From Pachyseris speciosa (taxonomy: Eukaryota > Cnidaria > Anthozoa > Scleractinia > Pachyseridae), in the NCBI GenBank assembly GCA_016490735.1, contig JAEMWC010000232.1, forward strand, positions 827,501 through 891,500: a DNA stretch of 64,000 nt, given 5' to 3'. Shown here in pieces: positions 23,009 to 37,100 of the stretch. Under the pieces are notes generated by a model that was given only the letters and a program-made list of their open reading frames with translations, made no database searches and had not been told where the DNA came from. Each line of letters opens with the position of its first letter. Position 1 is the stretch's first letter. Both the position numbers and the translations under genes were made by a program.

Positions 23009-25160
23009 CATATTAGTATGGGATCTCTCCCAAAGTTAGAAGGTTTGACGCGCAAATGAAGTTTTACCAATATTATTACTATGCTGTTCTTGCTAAGCCT
23101 TTCGTTTACACCTAACGCCAAATTTCGCGGGCAAAAATTTACGCGTGTGCTTTTTCGTGAGTGACTAATTGGCTCTGGCTTTCCGCTGGTTTAGTACGGT
23201 AGCCTAGTAGCTCAATCTCGGTATAAGAACCCGTGAAACTCACGAAAACACGAAACGTGACACGCAAAACAAAGAAAACAAAAGATTCTAAACAATAGCG
23301 TTCAGCAAAACAACACTGTTTAGTTTCTTCTTCATTGTCGGCAAATGCCTACCATATATTAGTGTTTTTTGTTTGCCATAAATGAAAAAGAAATTTGAAA
23401 TTTTTCTGGTTTGCTACCCACACCTTATCGAATTGTATACAGGATATGTAAAGATCCTTTTCGAGCAGTTTTTGTAGCTAAGAAGGACGTTATCTGTCAA
23501 ATGAATTAGAATGAACTGAAAATGAAATATGATGCAGAAACTTCTTGCACAGCGATTTAGTTGCAATATTTTCGCAGAAAATATATTCGAGAGTCATATT
23601 AACCGGCGAAGGCGTGTGGGTTTTTTTTGGGGGCTAACGTCCTTAAATTATTGAATAGAATAACCTGAGATCAGGCGAATTTTTTTTTTTCGCGGCGAGA
23701 AGAAGGAAAAAAAAAAAAACAATTCGCATGATCGCAGAGTAATGTATGGTGCAAAGTGCAAGTTACAGAATTTGCAAAATGACCAAATGCAAGCATGTTA
23801 AGGCATGGCTTGAGTCAAATTTAGGAAAATTCGAAGAAATAACTTTGAACACGTTTGCCAAAACAACGCTAAACTTGGCAACTTAACGAACGCTGCTCAT
23901 TTTCCGTTTACAAGCTTCAAGTGAAACTTTGCGTCACCCGATCGCGTCCTTTTGTTACTGTTTCTTTACCGCAGTAGATAATTGTATGGTTGTCCGTTTC
24001 AGGAATCTGTCCGGAATAGTTGATGTCACTTTTTCCTGAAAATGAACCAACTGAAGTCATGTGTGAATGATTTTGTATTTGAAAGCCCTAACAAAAGAAT
24101 TCAACCATGCATCAAATCCTTTTTTCTTCAGTTCTGTTCCTTGAGTGTTCGGCAAAAATCATACGATTATTCACAAAATTCTAGCCTTCTGGTGACAAAA
24201 CTAATACGGACCTACAATCATAGCCAAAAGGGGCAATAAAGAAAATCCCGCCTCATTGATTATGACGTTAGGTTTTGAATCTCTTTATGGTGGCCAATTT
24301 ACAACATCAACTCAGTTGATAAAACCAAATCTTCGCGTACCACTTCTCTATCTATCCAGCATCATAGTCTAGAAACTTTACAAACTAACCCCTTTACACA
24401 TTTACGGTGTTGATAGCGACTGTAGACATGGCGATCAACCAACATCGCCAGTCGGTGGGAAGACGGGGGGGGGAGGGATACGGCATCGTAGTTAATGTTT
24501 GGGAAAAGTGTCCGAAAATGTTTACCAGGATTCTACCTTTCCCAAGTGATAAGCAATCTGTAACCCAAAGTAGAGCGAATTTACTGCAAGTTAGATTTAA
24601 TTTTAAGGTGAAATCGTCACTTATGCCCTCTTTGCACCATGCCCTTCAATTTTGACGCAAGCCTCTGGAATATTAAAGGGAGACTGTCGCGTGATCTGGA
24701 TAAACCCAAAGGTAGTATTTCCACCAATGGAACCTTTCAAAAAGTTGTGCAGTTCTTTATGAAGTTCTTAATACGTGCCTTGCAACTTTTTTGCACTTCT
24801 CTATGGCCATGGGAGTAAATGGATTGCAACTACTTCTTCAAATTGTGTCATTGTGTCTTGGAAAAATCGCCATAAAATGGTCTAGTTTCTTTTCCTTCGG
24901 AGAAATAATTTGGAACTGATACCTCCCCATGGAACACAGGCCAGTTGTGTAATAGGAGGAGTACATACTTACAATTTGAACAAACTTAAATAATAGTTCC
25001 CGCGGCCGTGGCCATTATAAGTCAACTGTGGTGGCTCGTACGACATTACATACAAAGAGAGGTGGATTTAACTGTGAAGAGGACTTACATCAAAATAAAT
25101 AATGATTCAAGCCTTAACATGCTTCAAAATCCGAGCTCTACCGGCCCTGGTTTATCCAAT
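23009..25160. other. Intergenic region downstream of gene B
   Basis: Aligns with 2250-4812. Nothing convincingly coding. Contains short A and G homopolymer runs. Confidence 0.6.
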
Positions 25161-28100
25161 TTAACTAGTTGTTTCGTAAAATACTTCAACATCAGTGGGT
25201 GAAAAGTAGAAGCTTCCAGCGTAAAATGTGCAGGAAGAACCAGAATGTGAATAACCTACTGGGAGAGGGTAGGAGTTGCCACAATAAGTGTTTGAACCAC
25301 TGTTGCTTGCAGCGTTGTTGCTGATATAGATGTCGCTTCCAGAGCCAAATGTTGGTCCGTGGTGATAACATCTCCAAATAGCTTTGTGTCCTGGTTTCAC
25401 CTTCAACTTTACAGGATTATTACCATCAATATTATACAGTGAGTAGATAAAGGTTTTGTTGTCGGTGGCGTAACTGCAAGGATCTAGGATAAAAAACAAA
25501 GAAAATTCACATAACTAAATAATTCTGCGAGATTACATCAGATGTTTGTGAAAACAATTCCTCCCGCACTCTTTTATATTTGTCCATGACTGCCACAACT
25601 TCTGCCGAAATGCAACAGTTTTCGGGCTGCGAGGTTGTGTTGGGGGAAGTGGACTGCGCTTGTATATTCTGCATTTTAGAGCGTTTTACCAGTATTGCTA
25701 ACCGCTGTGCCTGAATCAAACAGCTCTCAGCGTTCAAATGCAAGGGAAGCTAAACCAGATCTGAAAAGAATTTAAAACAATACTGCAAACTAATTACTGC
25801 AGAGGGGAGACAAACGCTTGAGATATCTTTTCCGGTTCGTATTTGCTTTGTTCACTTTATTAAACAGCGATAGGGCAGCTATAAACACTCCACAATGGAC
25901 TAATATCATTTTGGGTTTGATGCGATGGAATAGCATCAAACAACGGGAAGTAAAGATACTCCTATTCATTTCATGCTGGGGTCCTGTGGTGGACTAGCAT
26001 CCCATCCAAGGGGAGTAGTAATACTCCTAGTCACTTCATGCTTGGTATCCTGTGATGGACTAGCATCCCATACAGGGGGAGTAGTAGTTCACGCTGGGTA
26101 TCCTATGATGGTCTGGCATCCCATCCAGGGGGAGTGGTAATACTCCTAGTCACTTCATGCTGGGTATCCTGTGATGGTCTAGCATCCCATCCAGGGGGAG
26201 TAGTAATACTCCTAGTCACTTCATGCTGGGTATCCTGTGATGGACTAGCATCACATCCAGGGGGAAGTAGTAATACTCCTAGTCACTTCACGCTGGGTGT
26301 CCTGTGATGGTCTAGCATCTTATCCAGGGGGAAGTAGTAATACTCCTAGTCACTTCTTGCTGGGTATCCTGTGATGGTCTAGCATTCCATCCAGGGGGGA
26401 GTAGTAATACTCCTAGTCACTTCATGCTGGGTGTCCTGTGATGGTCTAGCATCCCATCCAGGGGGAAGTAGTAATACTCCTAGTCACTTCTTGCTGGGTA
26501 TCCTGGGTATCCTGTGATGGTCTAGCATCCCATCCAGGGGGGAGTAGTAATACTCCTAGTCACTTCATGCTGGGTGTCCTGTAATGGTCTAGCATCCCAT
26601 CCAGGGGGGAGTAGTAAAACTCTTAGTCACTTCATGCTGGGTATCCTGTGATGGTCTAGCATCCCATCCAGGGGGAGTAGTAATACTCCTAGTCACTTCA
26701 TGCTGGGTAGCTTGTGATGGTCTAGCATCCCATCCAGGGGGAAGTAGTAATACTCCTAGTTACTTCAAGCTGGGTATCCTGTGAAGGTCTAGCAACATAT
26801 CCCGGGGGAAGTAGTAACAAAGAGTATAAAAGCAAGGGCCGATACAAAGTAGAATGGGTTTAAGTTTTGTGTAGTATATTTCGGCTGGCCAAACCAGCCT
26901 TTTTCAGGTACAATGAGAATTTACATTGGAAGGGGTGTTTATGTAGTTATATACCGGAAACACGTAAAACTAAAATGATTGACAGTGTAAAATAAAATAC
27001 TAGAAAAAAGGTCTAAAAAAGATAAACTTATAAGAAAAAATTAACTAATATGTTTCTTCGCGGATGTTAAGACCTTCAGGATCAATTGTTCTGCCTTTTG
27101 AAATTAAAAAACTTCCCTGGCCTTACGGATTGGGTCTCTGTTAGAAAATATTTTCTCATTGGGGATTAATTGCATGTCATTAGCAGTGTGGTTAGGAGAG
27201 GAGAGGAAATGTTCCGCGACTGTGGTAGGTTTAGATTTGGTGTTAGGGTTATCTATGGTACGGCGGTGTTCATTAAATCGGTCTTTTAAACGTCGTTCAG
27301 TCTCTCCTATGTATTGTAAATTACAGCGATTGCATTGAATTATGTAAATGAAGTTTTTAGTGTCACAGGTCAGGTTAGATTTAATATGGCGCGTTTCACC
27401 TGTAGAAGAGAAAGTATAGCTTGTGAGTCCATCTGAAATATAGGGACAAGTAGCGCAATTTTTACCGCAAAGGAAACAACCGGAAGGGAGTTGAAGGTGT
27501 GAATTAGTAGAATTAGAAGAAAGTTTAGCTGTGACTAGTAAGTCACGAAGATTAGGGCAACGTCTGAAGGCAACAACAGGCAAATGTTGAAAAATGTTTT
27601 TGCAGCGGTTAGAAGATAGCAGTAAATTGTAATGTTTTTTGATGATGCTAGAGATGTGAGGAAGTGATGGATTAAAGGTCGTTAAAAAAGGTATACGTTT
27701 CGGTTTGTTGACGTCTTTGGTTTGTAAAGTGAGTCTGCGGGGAATGTCGGCGGCACGTTGTATTTGTTTAGTGATGAAATTGCGGCTGTCACCGCGTTTG
27801 AGAAGATATGTAGTAAGTTGAGCAGCGCGAGTATTAAACGTTTCGTCGGTAGAACAAATACGTCGTAAACGGAGTGCTAGACTGAAAGGAATGGCTTTTT
27901 CAGTATGCATGGGATGGCAAGAAGAATAGAGTAAGTGTTGGTGCTTGTCTGTAGGTTTAGTATAGAGGTCGGTACAGATATGACCGTCGTTGGTTAATGA
28001 GACATTAACGTCAAGGAAAGGTACGTTAGTAAAAGAGTGTGAACTGGTGAATTTTATGGTAGGGTGAACGTTGTTAAGATAATCGATGAAAATTTTTAAG

Positions 28101-31100
28101 TTATCCAGACCTTCAGTCCAGATCATAAAAATATCATCGATATATCGCAGCCACGTGTGGGGTTGAAAAGGAGCATTTTCCAAAGCGTTGGCCTCGAAAT
28201 ACCCAAGAAAAAGGTTACCAATAGAAGGGGCCATTTTAGTGCCCATGGCTGTGCCGTGGACTTGAAGGTAGTGGTTATCATTAAAAGAAAAGTTATTCAT
28301 GGTAAAAATCATGCGAATGAGGTCACAAAGTGTGCCGGTGGGAATGTTATTGTGAGGGGAAGTACGCCTGTAGAAAGTGATCACAGGCATTAATACCTTC
28401 ATTATGTGGAATATTAGTGTATAATGATGAAACATCAAGTGTAACTAATAGTGAGTTAGCGGGTAAATTACCGATGGTAAGTAATTTGTTAAGGAAATCG
28501 TTAGTATCTTTAACAAAGGATGGTAGTTTATGAACTAAAGGTTGAAAGTAGTAGTCAACGAACTGGGATATACGTTCAGTAGGATGGCTATTAGATGAAA
28601 CAATAGGGCGTCCTGGATTGCCGGGTTTATGTACTTCAGGAAGAATGTAAAATCGTCCTGGTTTTACGTCACTCTGTATAAGGTATTGTTTGGTTTTGTC
28701 GTCGATAAGTTTGTCATGATGCATTCTGTTAACATAAACAGTGACACGTTTTTGTATGTCGGCAGTGATGTCTTCGTTTAAGTGTTGGTAAAATTTGGTG
28801 TCATTAAGTTGTCTGTTGCATTCGTCGATGTACCAAGTTTTGTCCATAACAACAGTACCAGAACCTTTGTCAGCGGGTTTTATAATTATGTCTTGTCGTT
28901 GTTTGAGTTGGTGTATGGCTTGGCGTTCTGTTTCTGTGAGGTTGTCACGAATAGGTTTAGGTTTAGAGGTGGTTATGTCCAGTTTTACAGCGTCTAAAAA
29001 AGTGTTAAGGGCTTGTTCTGACTGTCGGGGGGGTGGGGGTGAGGGGGGTTCCAAGTAGTTTTGTTATGGAAGGGATTGTGGTCTTCGTTGGCGTTGGGTG
29101 TGTTAGTGTGATCGTCGAAAAAAATAATCGGTTAGTCGCATAAGTCGTGAAAAGTCATAAATGTCAGCTGAAATTTCCGACCAGCTTATGTGTCGTGGTG
29201 TGGGGCAAAATGTGAGTCCACGTGAAGGAACAGATTTCTCGTCAGTAGATAGAGGGCAGCTGGAGAGATTAATGACAGAAGAATTATCTAGTTGAGGGTT
29301 AACAGGTTTAGTTTTGCGACGAGAGCGTGTACGTGTGGGGGTGACAATGGAAGAATGAGCTGAGTTGGAGACGTTATCAGCAAGATTAGGTGGTATGTTA
29401 TGAGTATTAGTATTGACCTGTGGGTTAAGGCGATCATTAACCAACGACGGTCACATCTGTACCGACCTCTATACTAAACCTACAGACAAGCACCAACACT
29501 TACTCTATTCTTCTTGCCATCCCATGCATACTGAAAAAGCCATTCCTTTCAGTCTAGCACTCCGTTTACGACGTATTTGTTCTACCGACGAAACGTTTAA
29601 TACTCGCGCTGCTCAACTTACTACATATCTTCTCAAACGCGGTGACAGCCGCAATTTCATCACTAAACAAATACAACGTGCCGCCGACATTCCCCGCAGA
29701 CTCACTTTACAAACCAAAGACGTCAACAAACCGAAACGTATACCTTTTATAACGACCTTTAATCCATCACTTCCTCACATCTCTAGCATCATCAAGAAAC
29801 ATTACAATTTACTGCTATCTTCTAACCGCTGCAAAAACATTTTTCAACATTTGCCTGTTGTTGCCTTCAGACGTTGCCCTAACCTCCGTGACTTACTAGT
29901 CACAGCTAAACTTTCTTCTAATTCTACTAATTCACACCTTCAACTCCCTTCCGGTTGTTTCCTTTGCGGTAAAAATTGCGCTACTTGTCCCTACATTTCA
30001 GATGGACTCACAAGCTATACTTTCTCTTTTACAGGTGAAACGCGCCATATTAAATCTAACCTGACCTGTGACACTAAAAACTTCATTTACATGATTCAAT
30101 GCAATCGCTGTAATTTACAATACATAGGAGAGACTGAACGACGTTTAAAAGACCGATTTAATGAACACCGCCGTACCATAGATAACCCTAACACCAAATC
30201 TAAACCTACCACAGTCGCGGAACATTTCCTCTCCTCTCCTAACCACACTGCTAATGACATGCAATTAATCCCCAATGAGAAAATATTTTCTAACAGAGAC
30301 CCAATCCGTAAGGCCAGGGAAGTTTTTTAATTTCAAAAGGCAGAACAATTGATCCTGAAGGTCTTAACATCCGCGAAGAAACATATTAGTTAATTTTTTC
30401 TTATAAGTTTATCTTTTTTAGACCTTTTTTCTAGTATTTTATTTTACACTGTCAATCATTTTAGTTTTACGTGTTTCCGGTATATAACTACATAAACACC
30501 CCTTCCAATGTAAATTCTCATTGTACCTGAAAAAGGCTGGTTTGGCCAGCCGAAATATACTACACAAAACTTAAAACCATTCTACGTTGTATCGGCCCTT
30601 GCTTTTATACTCTCTGTTGATTTTATAACGCCGATCAGATCACCAGTTTGATCCAACGTATACTAGCAGGATTATTGTCCACGGTTGCTTGCTTTAACAT
30701 TTGGAAGTAGTAATACTCCTAGTCACTTCATGCTGGGTATCCTGTGATGTTCTAGCATCTTATCCAGGGGGGAGTAGTAATACTTCTAGTCACTTCATGC
30801 TGGGTATCCTGTAATGGTCTAGCATGCCATCCAGGGGGAAGTAGTAATACTCCTACTGACTTCATGCTGAGATCCTGTGATGGTCTATCATCCCATCCAG
30901 GGGGAAGTAGTAATACTCCTAGTCACTTCATGCTGGGTATGCTGTGATGGACTAGAATCCCATCCAGGGGGAAGTAGTAATACTCCTAGTCACTTCATGC
31001 TGGGTATGCTTTGATGGTCTAGCATCCCATAAAGGGGGAAGTAGTATACTCCTAGTCACTTCATGCTGGGTATGCTGTGATGGACTAGCATCCCATCCAG

Positions 31101-34100
31101 GGGAAGTAGTAATACTCCTAGTCACTTCATGCTGGGTATCCTGTGATGGTCTAGCATCTCACCCAGGGAGGAGTAGTAATAATCCTAGTCACTTCATGCT
31201 GAGGTATCCCGTGATGGCTTAGCATCCCATCCAGGGGGGAGTAGTAATACTCCTAGTCACTTCATGCTGGATCCTGTGGTGGATTAGCATCCTATCCAGG
31301 GGAGAGTAATGATACTTCTATTCATTTCATACTGGTTATCCCGTGATGGACTAGCATCCCATCCATGGGGTGGGAGTAGTAATACTCCTAGTTACTTCAT
31401 GCTGGGTAGCCTGTGATGGACTAGCATTTTATCCAGATGGGGACGTCAGAAAAAACTAAAAATAAACAATTTGAGGTTTTACCTTCATGGGGTAAAAGAC
31501 ATTTTTAAAGATATTTCTGCTGGCCTGTTTTCAGCTCGGTAGCATGCTTTGTTTTAAAAATAGAGTAGTTTGAGTTTTGATTTTTTTTCGCAATTGGTGA
31601 CTTCTACATTGCTTCTGAGAAACATGTCACGTACACGAAAATGTCGATTCGCCTTGTGTTTTCGAGTTTTGAATAACCAATATGTTAAGAGAAGTGTCTG
31701 TGCGAATGTTTTCAAGTTTAGTAGAGAGCAAATTTGTTTTTTGTGCATGTGTTAAATTTTGTAAATTACGAGAGCGAAATATATCGTTGTTGTTGTTGTT
31801 GTTGTTGTTGTTGTTCAAAGTAAACTCCAGATGTTTCCACTGGAGTTCCGGTCGCCATATTGGTGTCCCTCAGAGGGACAACAATATGGCGCCCCCATAT
31901 TAAACACTGTAATTTTTAGTGAAACCCTTTGCCAAATAACTCGAGCTCGGTTATCGCAGAACTCTGAAACTTTGATACGGTGTTTATTTATTACTCTTCT
32001 ACAATATCTCAATTTCTTGACTTAGCTTATTGAAAGGTAAGCGATTTTATTTTTTGTTTGCGTGATACTTGCGTGACATAAAAACCATTAATTCTCCTGT
32101 GATAGCACAGCATCCTGTGATACTTACGGCTATGCCAAGAAACGTTGGTGTATGCACCGAATAGGTAACTATCGACTTTGATGATGGTAACAGTAGGTCC
32201 CTTTCCATCACACCCGCTGTGAAATGTAGAGGCCGCCCAACCGTCTGAAGCAGCGTGCCAACACCTCACAAACCTACTACGTGTTGAGTCCTGTAGAACT
32301 GGTTCTAAAAAGGAAGTCAAGTTATACATGTACAGAGACATATTTGCGTTGTCAGAGCCGTTGAGAATACTGGATGTATGGAGGCCACCTATACGAAAAG
32401 AAAAAAATTCAAGAAAAATTAAAACAGCAAGTTTGTTTTAGAGAAAATAGAGCGCGGGAGAAATTGTAAAGGTTGGCCTTTCTCTCGTAAAACTCTCTTT
32501 GGACGGAATGTCTGCCATTTTGAATTTCAAAATATGCGCGGAATTAACAGGCAGTTGGGCCGATGTGAGAAGGTTTTGCTTACGTATGAAAAACAATTGC
32601 ATCGGTGATTCGAGGAAGAGTTTTTGAACCTTTTCTGAAAGAGTTTTCTATTCATCGCCAGAAAATTTCTATTTTCGTTATTATGGTGCTTTATTTATTG
32701 ATTTTGAACATTTTTGGTCAATTGGACAGTTCGGAGACGTCTCGAAGAAATCGAGAAATTACATATTGTGTATCTAAAATCCAAAACCGTGGTTCTAAAG
32801 AAATAATGACGTAATTCTCACGCTATATAAAGTTGTCAACCAACTCCCTGGTAAGTGGAGGACAGTAGGGGGAGGGGAGGGGTGCCGTTCAGTTTTCCAA
32901 ATCCAGACCTTATTTTAGCCTGCGTGCAGACGTCTCCTATTTTCCTTTTCCTTGTGCAACAAATGCAATATGAGACGTCTGCACGCAGGCGAACCTTGTT
33001 TCGGACCGAAATGCATCATTTTCTACAGCCCGTTTTCAACCCTGCTTTCTGAGGTGCAGAAATTGCCGACTACCTTTAATGCTTGGCGTCAATACCGCGG
33101 AAATGAACGCCAGGAAAAAACTGCTAAAACTTCAGTTCGAATGATATATTTTTCTGTTCTCCCTTTTCGTTTCTTGATGAAAAAAAGACATGTTTACACC
33201 CTTTTATAGTTCTCTTACGAACTATACCCAAATGCGGTCATTTTACGTTCTTCTTTTGCAGAGAACGGCAAAGAAATGTAACAGAATTTTTTAACGCAGA
33301 GCCATCATTTTTGTCATTAAAATTATTATTTTGTGGCGTTCTTGTTGCCGTTGCCGTCCTCATTGCCAAAGTTCCATAATATACCTTTCTTCGCATTTTA
33401 AACTAGATAACAACGAACGAAAAGTATGTAACGAACGAAGAAGATCGAAATCCTTCAATCAACAACAGTCCACGCGAGGATCGAAACGCACCAATCACCA
33501 CCAGCCACGGTGCTACTTATACTGATATACAGCCAGTCGACACCATCGCCTGATGAAGACCAACAGTATAGAGATCAGCACGTCGCGATCCTCGTCTATG
33601 CGACTAAATCGTGAGGCAAATGATTGTCTCAACTACCATTTCAAACACCTGTCACGAAAAGGATGTATTAGATAGTCCATCAGCCTCACTCCCAGTATCT
33701 CTCATATAAATGTCCCTTAAAAGAGAGCCTGGGAACGAGGCTGATCTGTACGTATTTCATGACTCACGAGCGTGTTTGCAAGTTTTTCCGTCTCCGCAAA
33801 AGGGTGAATCGCAAGCACAGCTGTAAGATCCCACGGTGTTCGTGCAGGTGGCATTAGCGTCACAAACATGCGAATCACTTGCACACTCGTCAATATCTGG
33901 AAAGTAAATAAGATGGTTATTTTACTTGTTGTGAGATCCAATCTAAGTCACGTTTTGAGCCTTTTTAATTAGGTCTCGTAAAATAAAGTCACACCTTAGT
34001 TGACACTGGGAAAGGTTACCCTTCAGCTATAAACATTTTTGAACCTGTCTGAACTAAAACCTCTAGCGTCCAAAGGCGAGGAGTTCCCGACGTGAACACC

Positions 34101-37100
34101 CCGGGGGTCGGGAAGGGGGTTACTCCCTATAATGGCCTATACGGGGAGGCTCTGAGAGAAAATCTACATTGAGATATTTAAAAGGGCCTTTCATTAAAAT
34201 ATTTCGAACACACATACCTTTAGCCTCCCACGCAGTCGTTTTTAGGGGACTCGTATTTCACCTCCTCCCCACTAACGCCTGCTTACCCGAAGCCAACATT
34301 CCTTTCCCATTGTTTAACTCGCGGGCATCCTAGCCAATCAAGATCGAGCAACTGTCCAGCGATGACAAGTAAAATTAATCCTTATGCGTGCTTCTTTCCC
34401 TCGCGAATATGTAAACGTATCAAAGCACTAGAGCCGATTTGTTTTTAAGTAATACGATGTGTTACAAGAGACTAAAGCAAATAAGAATTTAGACGCGACC
34501 AAGTTAGAAATCTGAAGCATTTATCAGTCGATCAAACATAGAGTAAACCGACGTGAAATTACCAACATGGTAAAACAACAAAGCTCGATCTCTCATGGTC
34601 TTGCATTAAATCAGATGAATTTCGCCCACGCAGCGATTCCAAAACGTCCTGGGGAAGCGGTCAGAAGTTATCAAACACCGATGGCATAGACTGCGCCAAC
34701 TAGTAGTTTTTTCTTCAGTTCACGAGATGCGGACGGCAAAATTATGCAGCTTATTACTTAGCAGCTCGCTCGATCCACTGCGCGCTATGGTCTTCCGGTG
34801 GCAAAGTTTCCTTCTTCCAAATCACTCAGACTAACCCGAAGATACACCAATACTTCTTAAATAACTGACTTGGCCCTTCATCAAATTCACGAGGAGTGAC
34901 ACAACAGCTGCAACATGACCAGCGGCGAGGAAATCGAAGATTGAAGGCGAAGCTTGCATGATACTGAAATAAGCGTCTTTCCGTAACTAGTCCGCATATT
35001 GACGGAAATATTATCGCTATTTCCTCTCACAAATTCTTTTATGAAGTCAGTTGATGTGCATTTAAACAGGAAAGTTTGAACGTAGAGCACACTGATCAAA
35101 GCTTGCACAAGCTCTGTCTCCGCTACGTTGAAGTATCCCGCGAAAAGCGTCCTGAGGTCAAGGTTAACCTTCCAGAATTTAGTAGGTAAAATGTGATTCG
35201 CTAAGCGGCGGGAAAGGAATGTTGGCTTCGGGTAAGCACGCGTTAAGGCGGCGAAATACGAGATACAAAAACTCTCAACTTGTCGCGCAACAGTGTTACG
35301 TTGCAAGTTTTGGGGCGATGTTTCGCGTTTTTCACCTTGCGTGATCAACTTGACCCGCAGCAAAAACATTTGTTGCGGGTTGAAGAAATGCAGCGCGCTG
35401 ATTGGTTGATTTGCTAGGGCACGAGCAAATTTGTTGCGCGACAAGTTGTGAGTTTGATGAAAAACGAGCAACAAAGCCAAAATTTGTTGCTCAAAGTAGA
35501 CCCACGCTCTACTTTTCGCAACAACTTTCTTCAACCCGCAACAAATGTTTTTGTTGCGCGACAAGTTGATCACGCAAGGTGAAAAACGGGAAACATCGAC
35601 GAAAACTTGCAACGACACAATGTTGCGCGACAAGTTGAGGGTTTTTGTATCTCGTATTTCGCCGCCTTTAGTGGGGAGGAGGTGAAATTCGATCGGCTGT
35701 TTCGTTATGGAAATTTAGTTCGCGCATGCGCTTTGCAAAAAGCATCCAGTTAATTATTACATTCTCTAGTTAATACTGGATTACATTCTTGCATAATTTT
35801 AGCGTCCATAGCAACCGGAATGGCTCTATCCTTTTCAACCAATAAAAGCTCACCATTTACGTAATGTATGCACTTGATATTCAGTATGGCGGATTTTGAC
35901 GGATCGAAGGAGCAGTTGCTGCCGAAAATTTGAGGAAAATCGGTTAAATTTTGCTAGTTTTCGACCAAAACGCGTCGCTATGTTGGAGTTAACGGAAAAC
36001 ACGATATGAAAATCAACCTAAATGTTTGATTGCAAATAGCAGAGGGCCCGAATTTTTTCCAGAAAAAGAAGCGTGTTGAGGGAACAAGTGAAACCTTCCT
36101 GAAGAACACAGCGAGGTAAGTGTTTTAATCCGAATTGTTTGAAATCTCATTCTAGACGCTTTTAATATGTGAGTGTCGGCCGTTATACGATTCCATTTTG
36201 AATTTCTGAGGGACGGGCTTCAAAACAGAAAGTTTCTAATCGACAGAAAAGATGAGGAATTTCCTAGCAGTGTAACGTTTTTATTTTGCATTCGTTTTAG
36301 TAAGCTTATGCATGTGACTTAAAACGAGAACCGATTAATATTGCCAGTGTTACTAAACCTTAGCTGCTTAGACTAAGAGGAAAAATCTTCGTTTGTATTT
36401 ACAACTGTACTTCAGTGCTAAAACTTGAAATGTGGTAAGTTCATTTAGGCATCTCAGAACAAAGTCGGTACATGTACACTGTATGTGAAAAATTAAAGCT
36501 TAAGCTTTTAGTGAACAGGTTTATTCATTAGCTTTTCGCTTTAAATTCCTCTCTTTAGGTTGTGGAGCTTTTCCTGCGAGTGATGGACTCGTGGCAATGT
36601 GATGGTTGACGAGGATTTGGCGCAATCTCACATCCTGCTTTTTTACGTGATCAAAATGCTGAGACTGTGTATTAAACTCTGAGTGGATTCCTTCGATCCC
36701 CTGTTCTCAGTAGAATCCTAGGCCCATGTGCCATTTTCGAAGAAACGGGCAAACATGTTCTTCCAGCATATGGAGTTTGGGCGTAATTGCCATGCCAGGG
36801 AATTTTTCTCGAAGGAATTTTAGGAACATTTTGATGTCTGTCTCTGAAACAAGAAAAGATGGATCTGACTTCAGATAATTATTATACGTATACATGACTT
36901 GTTTCCCTATTTTCCACAAAAATTAGTTTATTATTTCTTTTACCTAGCATGTCAATCTTTTCATCACTGAGGTAATCTGCGCAGTCATATACAAAGTGGC
37001 AAGCAGCAAATAATCTGAACAGTTGCTCAAACTTGACACTGATCTCTCTTGCCTGAGGAAGCAAGGAAGGACACAGCTCCTCTGTTTTTGACACTACAGC

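Noticed and set aside
22161..23016. ORFs of 190-245 residues (VIVIVI, TITITI and DSDSDS products)
   Set aside because: They are six-frame readings of the (CACTAT)n microsatellite; the unit A allele is short and there is no domain.
25507..25743. 78-residue minus ORF between the TLDc exons as an extra exon
   Set aside because: The flanking TLDc exons join in phase without it, and the unit A counterpart is frame-disrupted.
29413..30330. Independent 305-residue gene on plus
   Set aside because: It is the reverse-complement duplicate of the C-terminal half of the Penelope-like element at 27104-28438; its first residues come from the junction.
34887..35633. 248-residue minus ORF
   Set aside because: Half of it reads through the palindromic Harbinger-like MITE; the frame is broken by removing that insertion, and the rest shows no domain.
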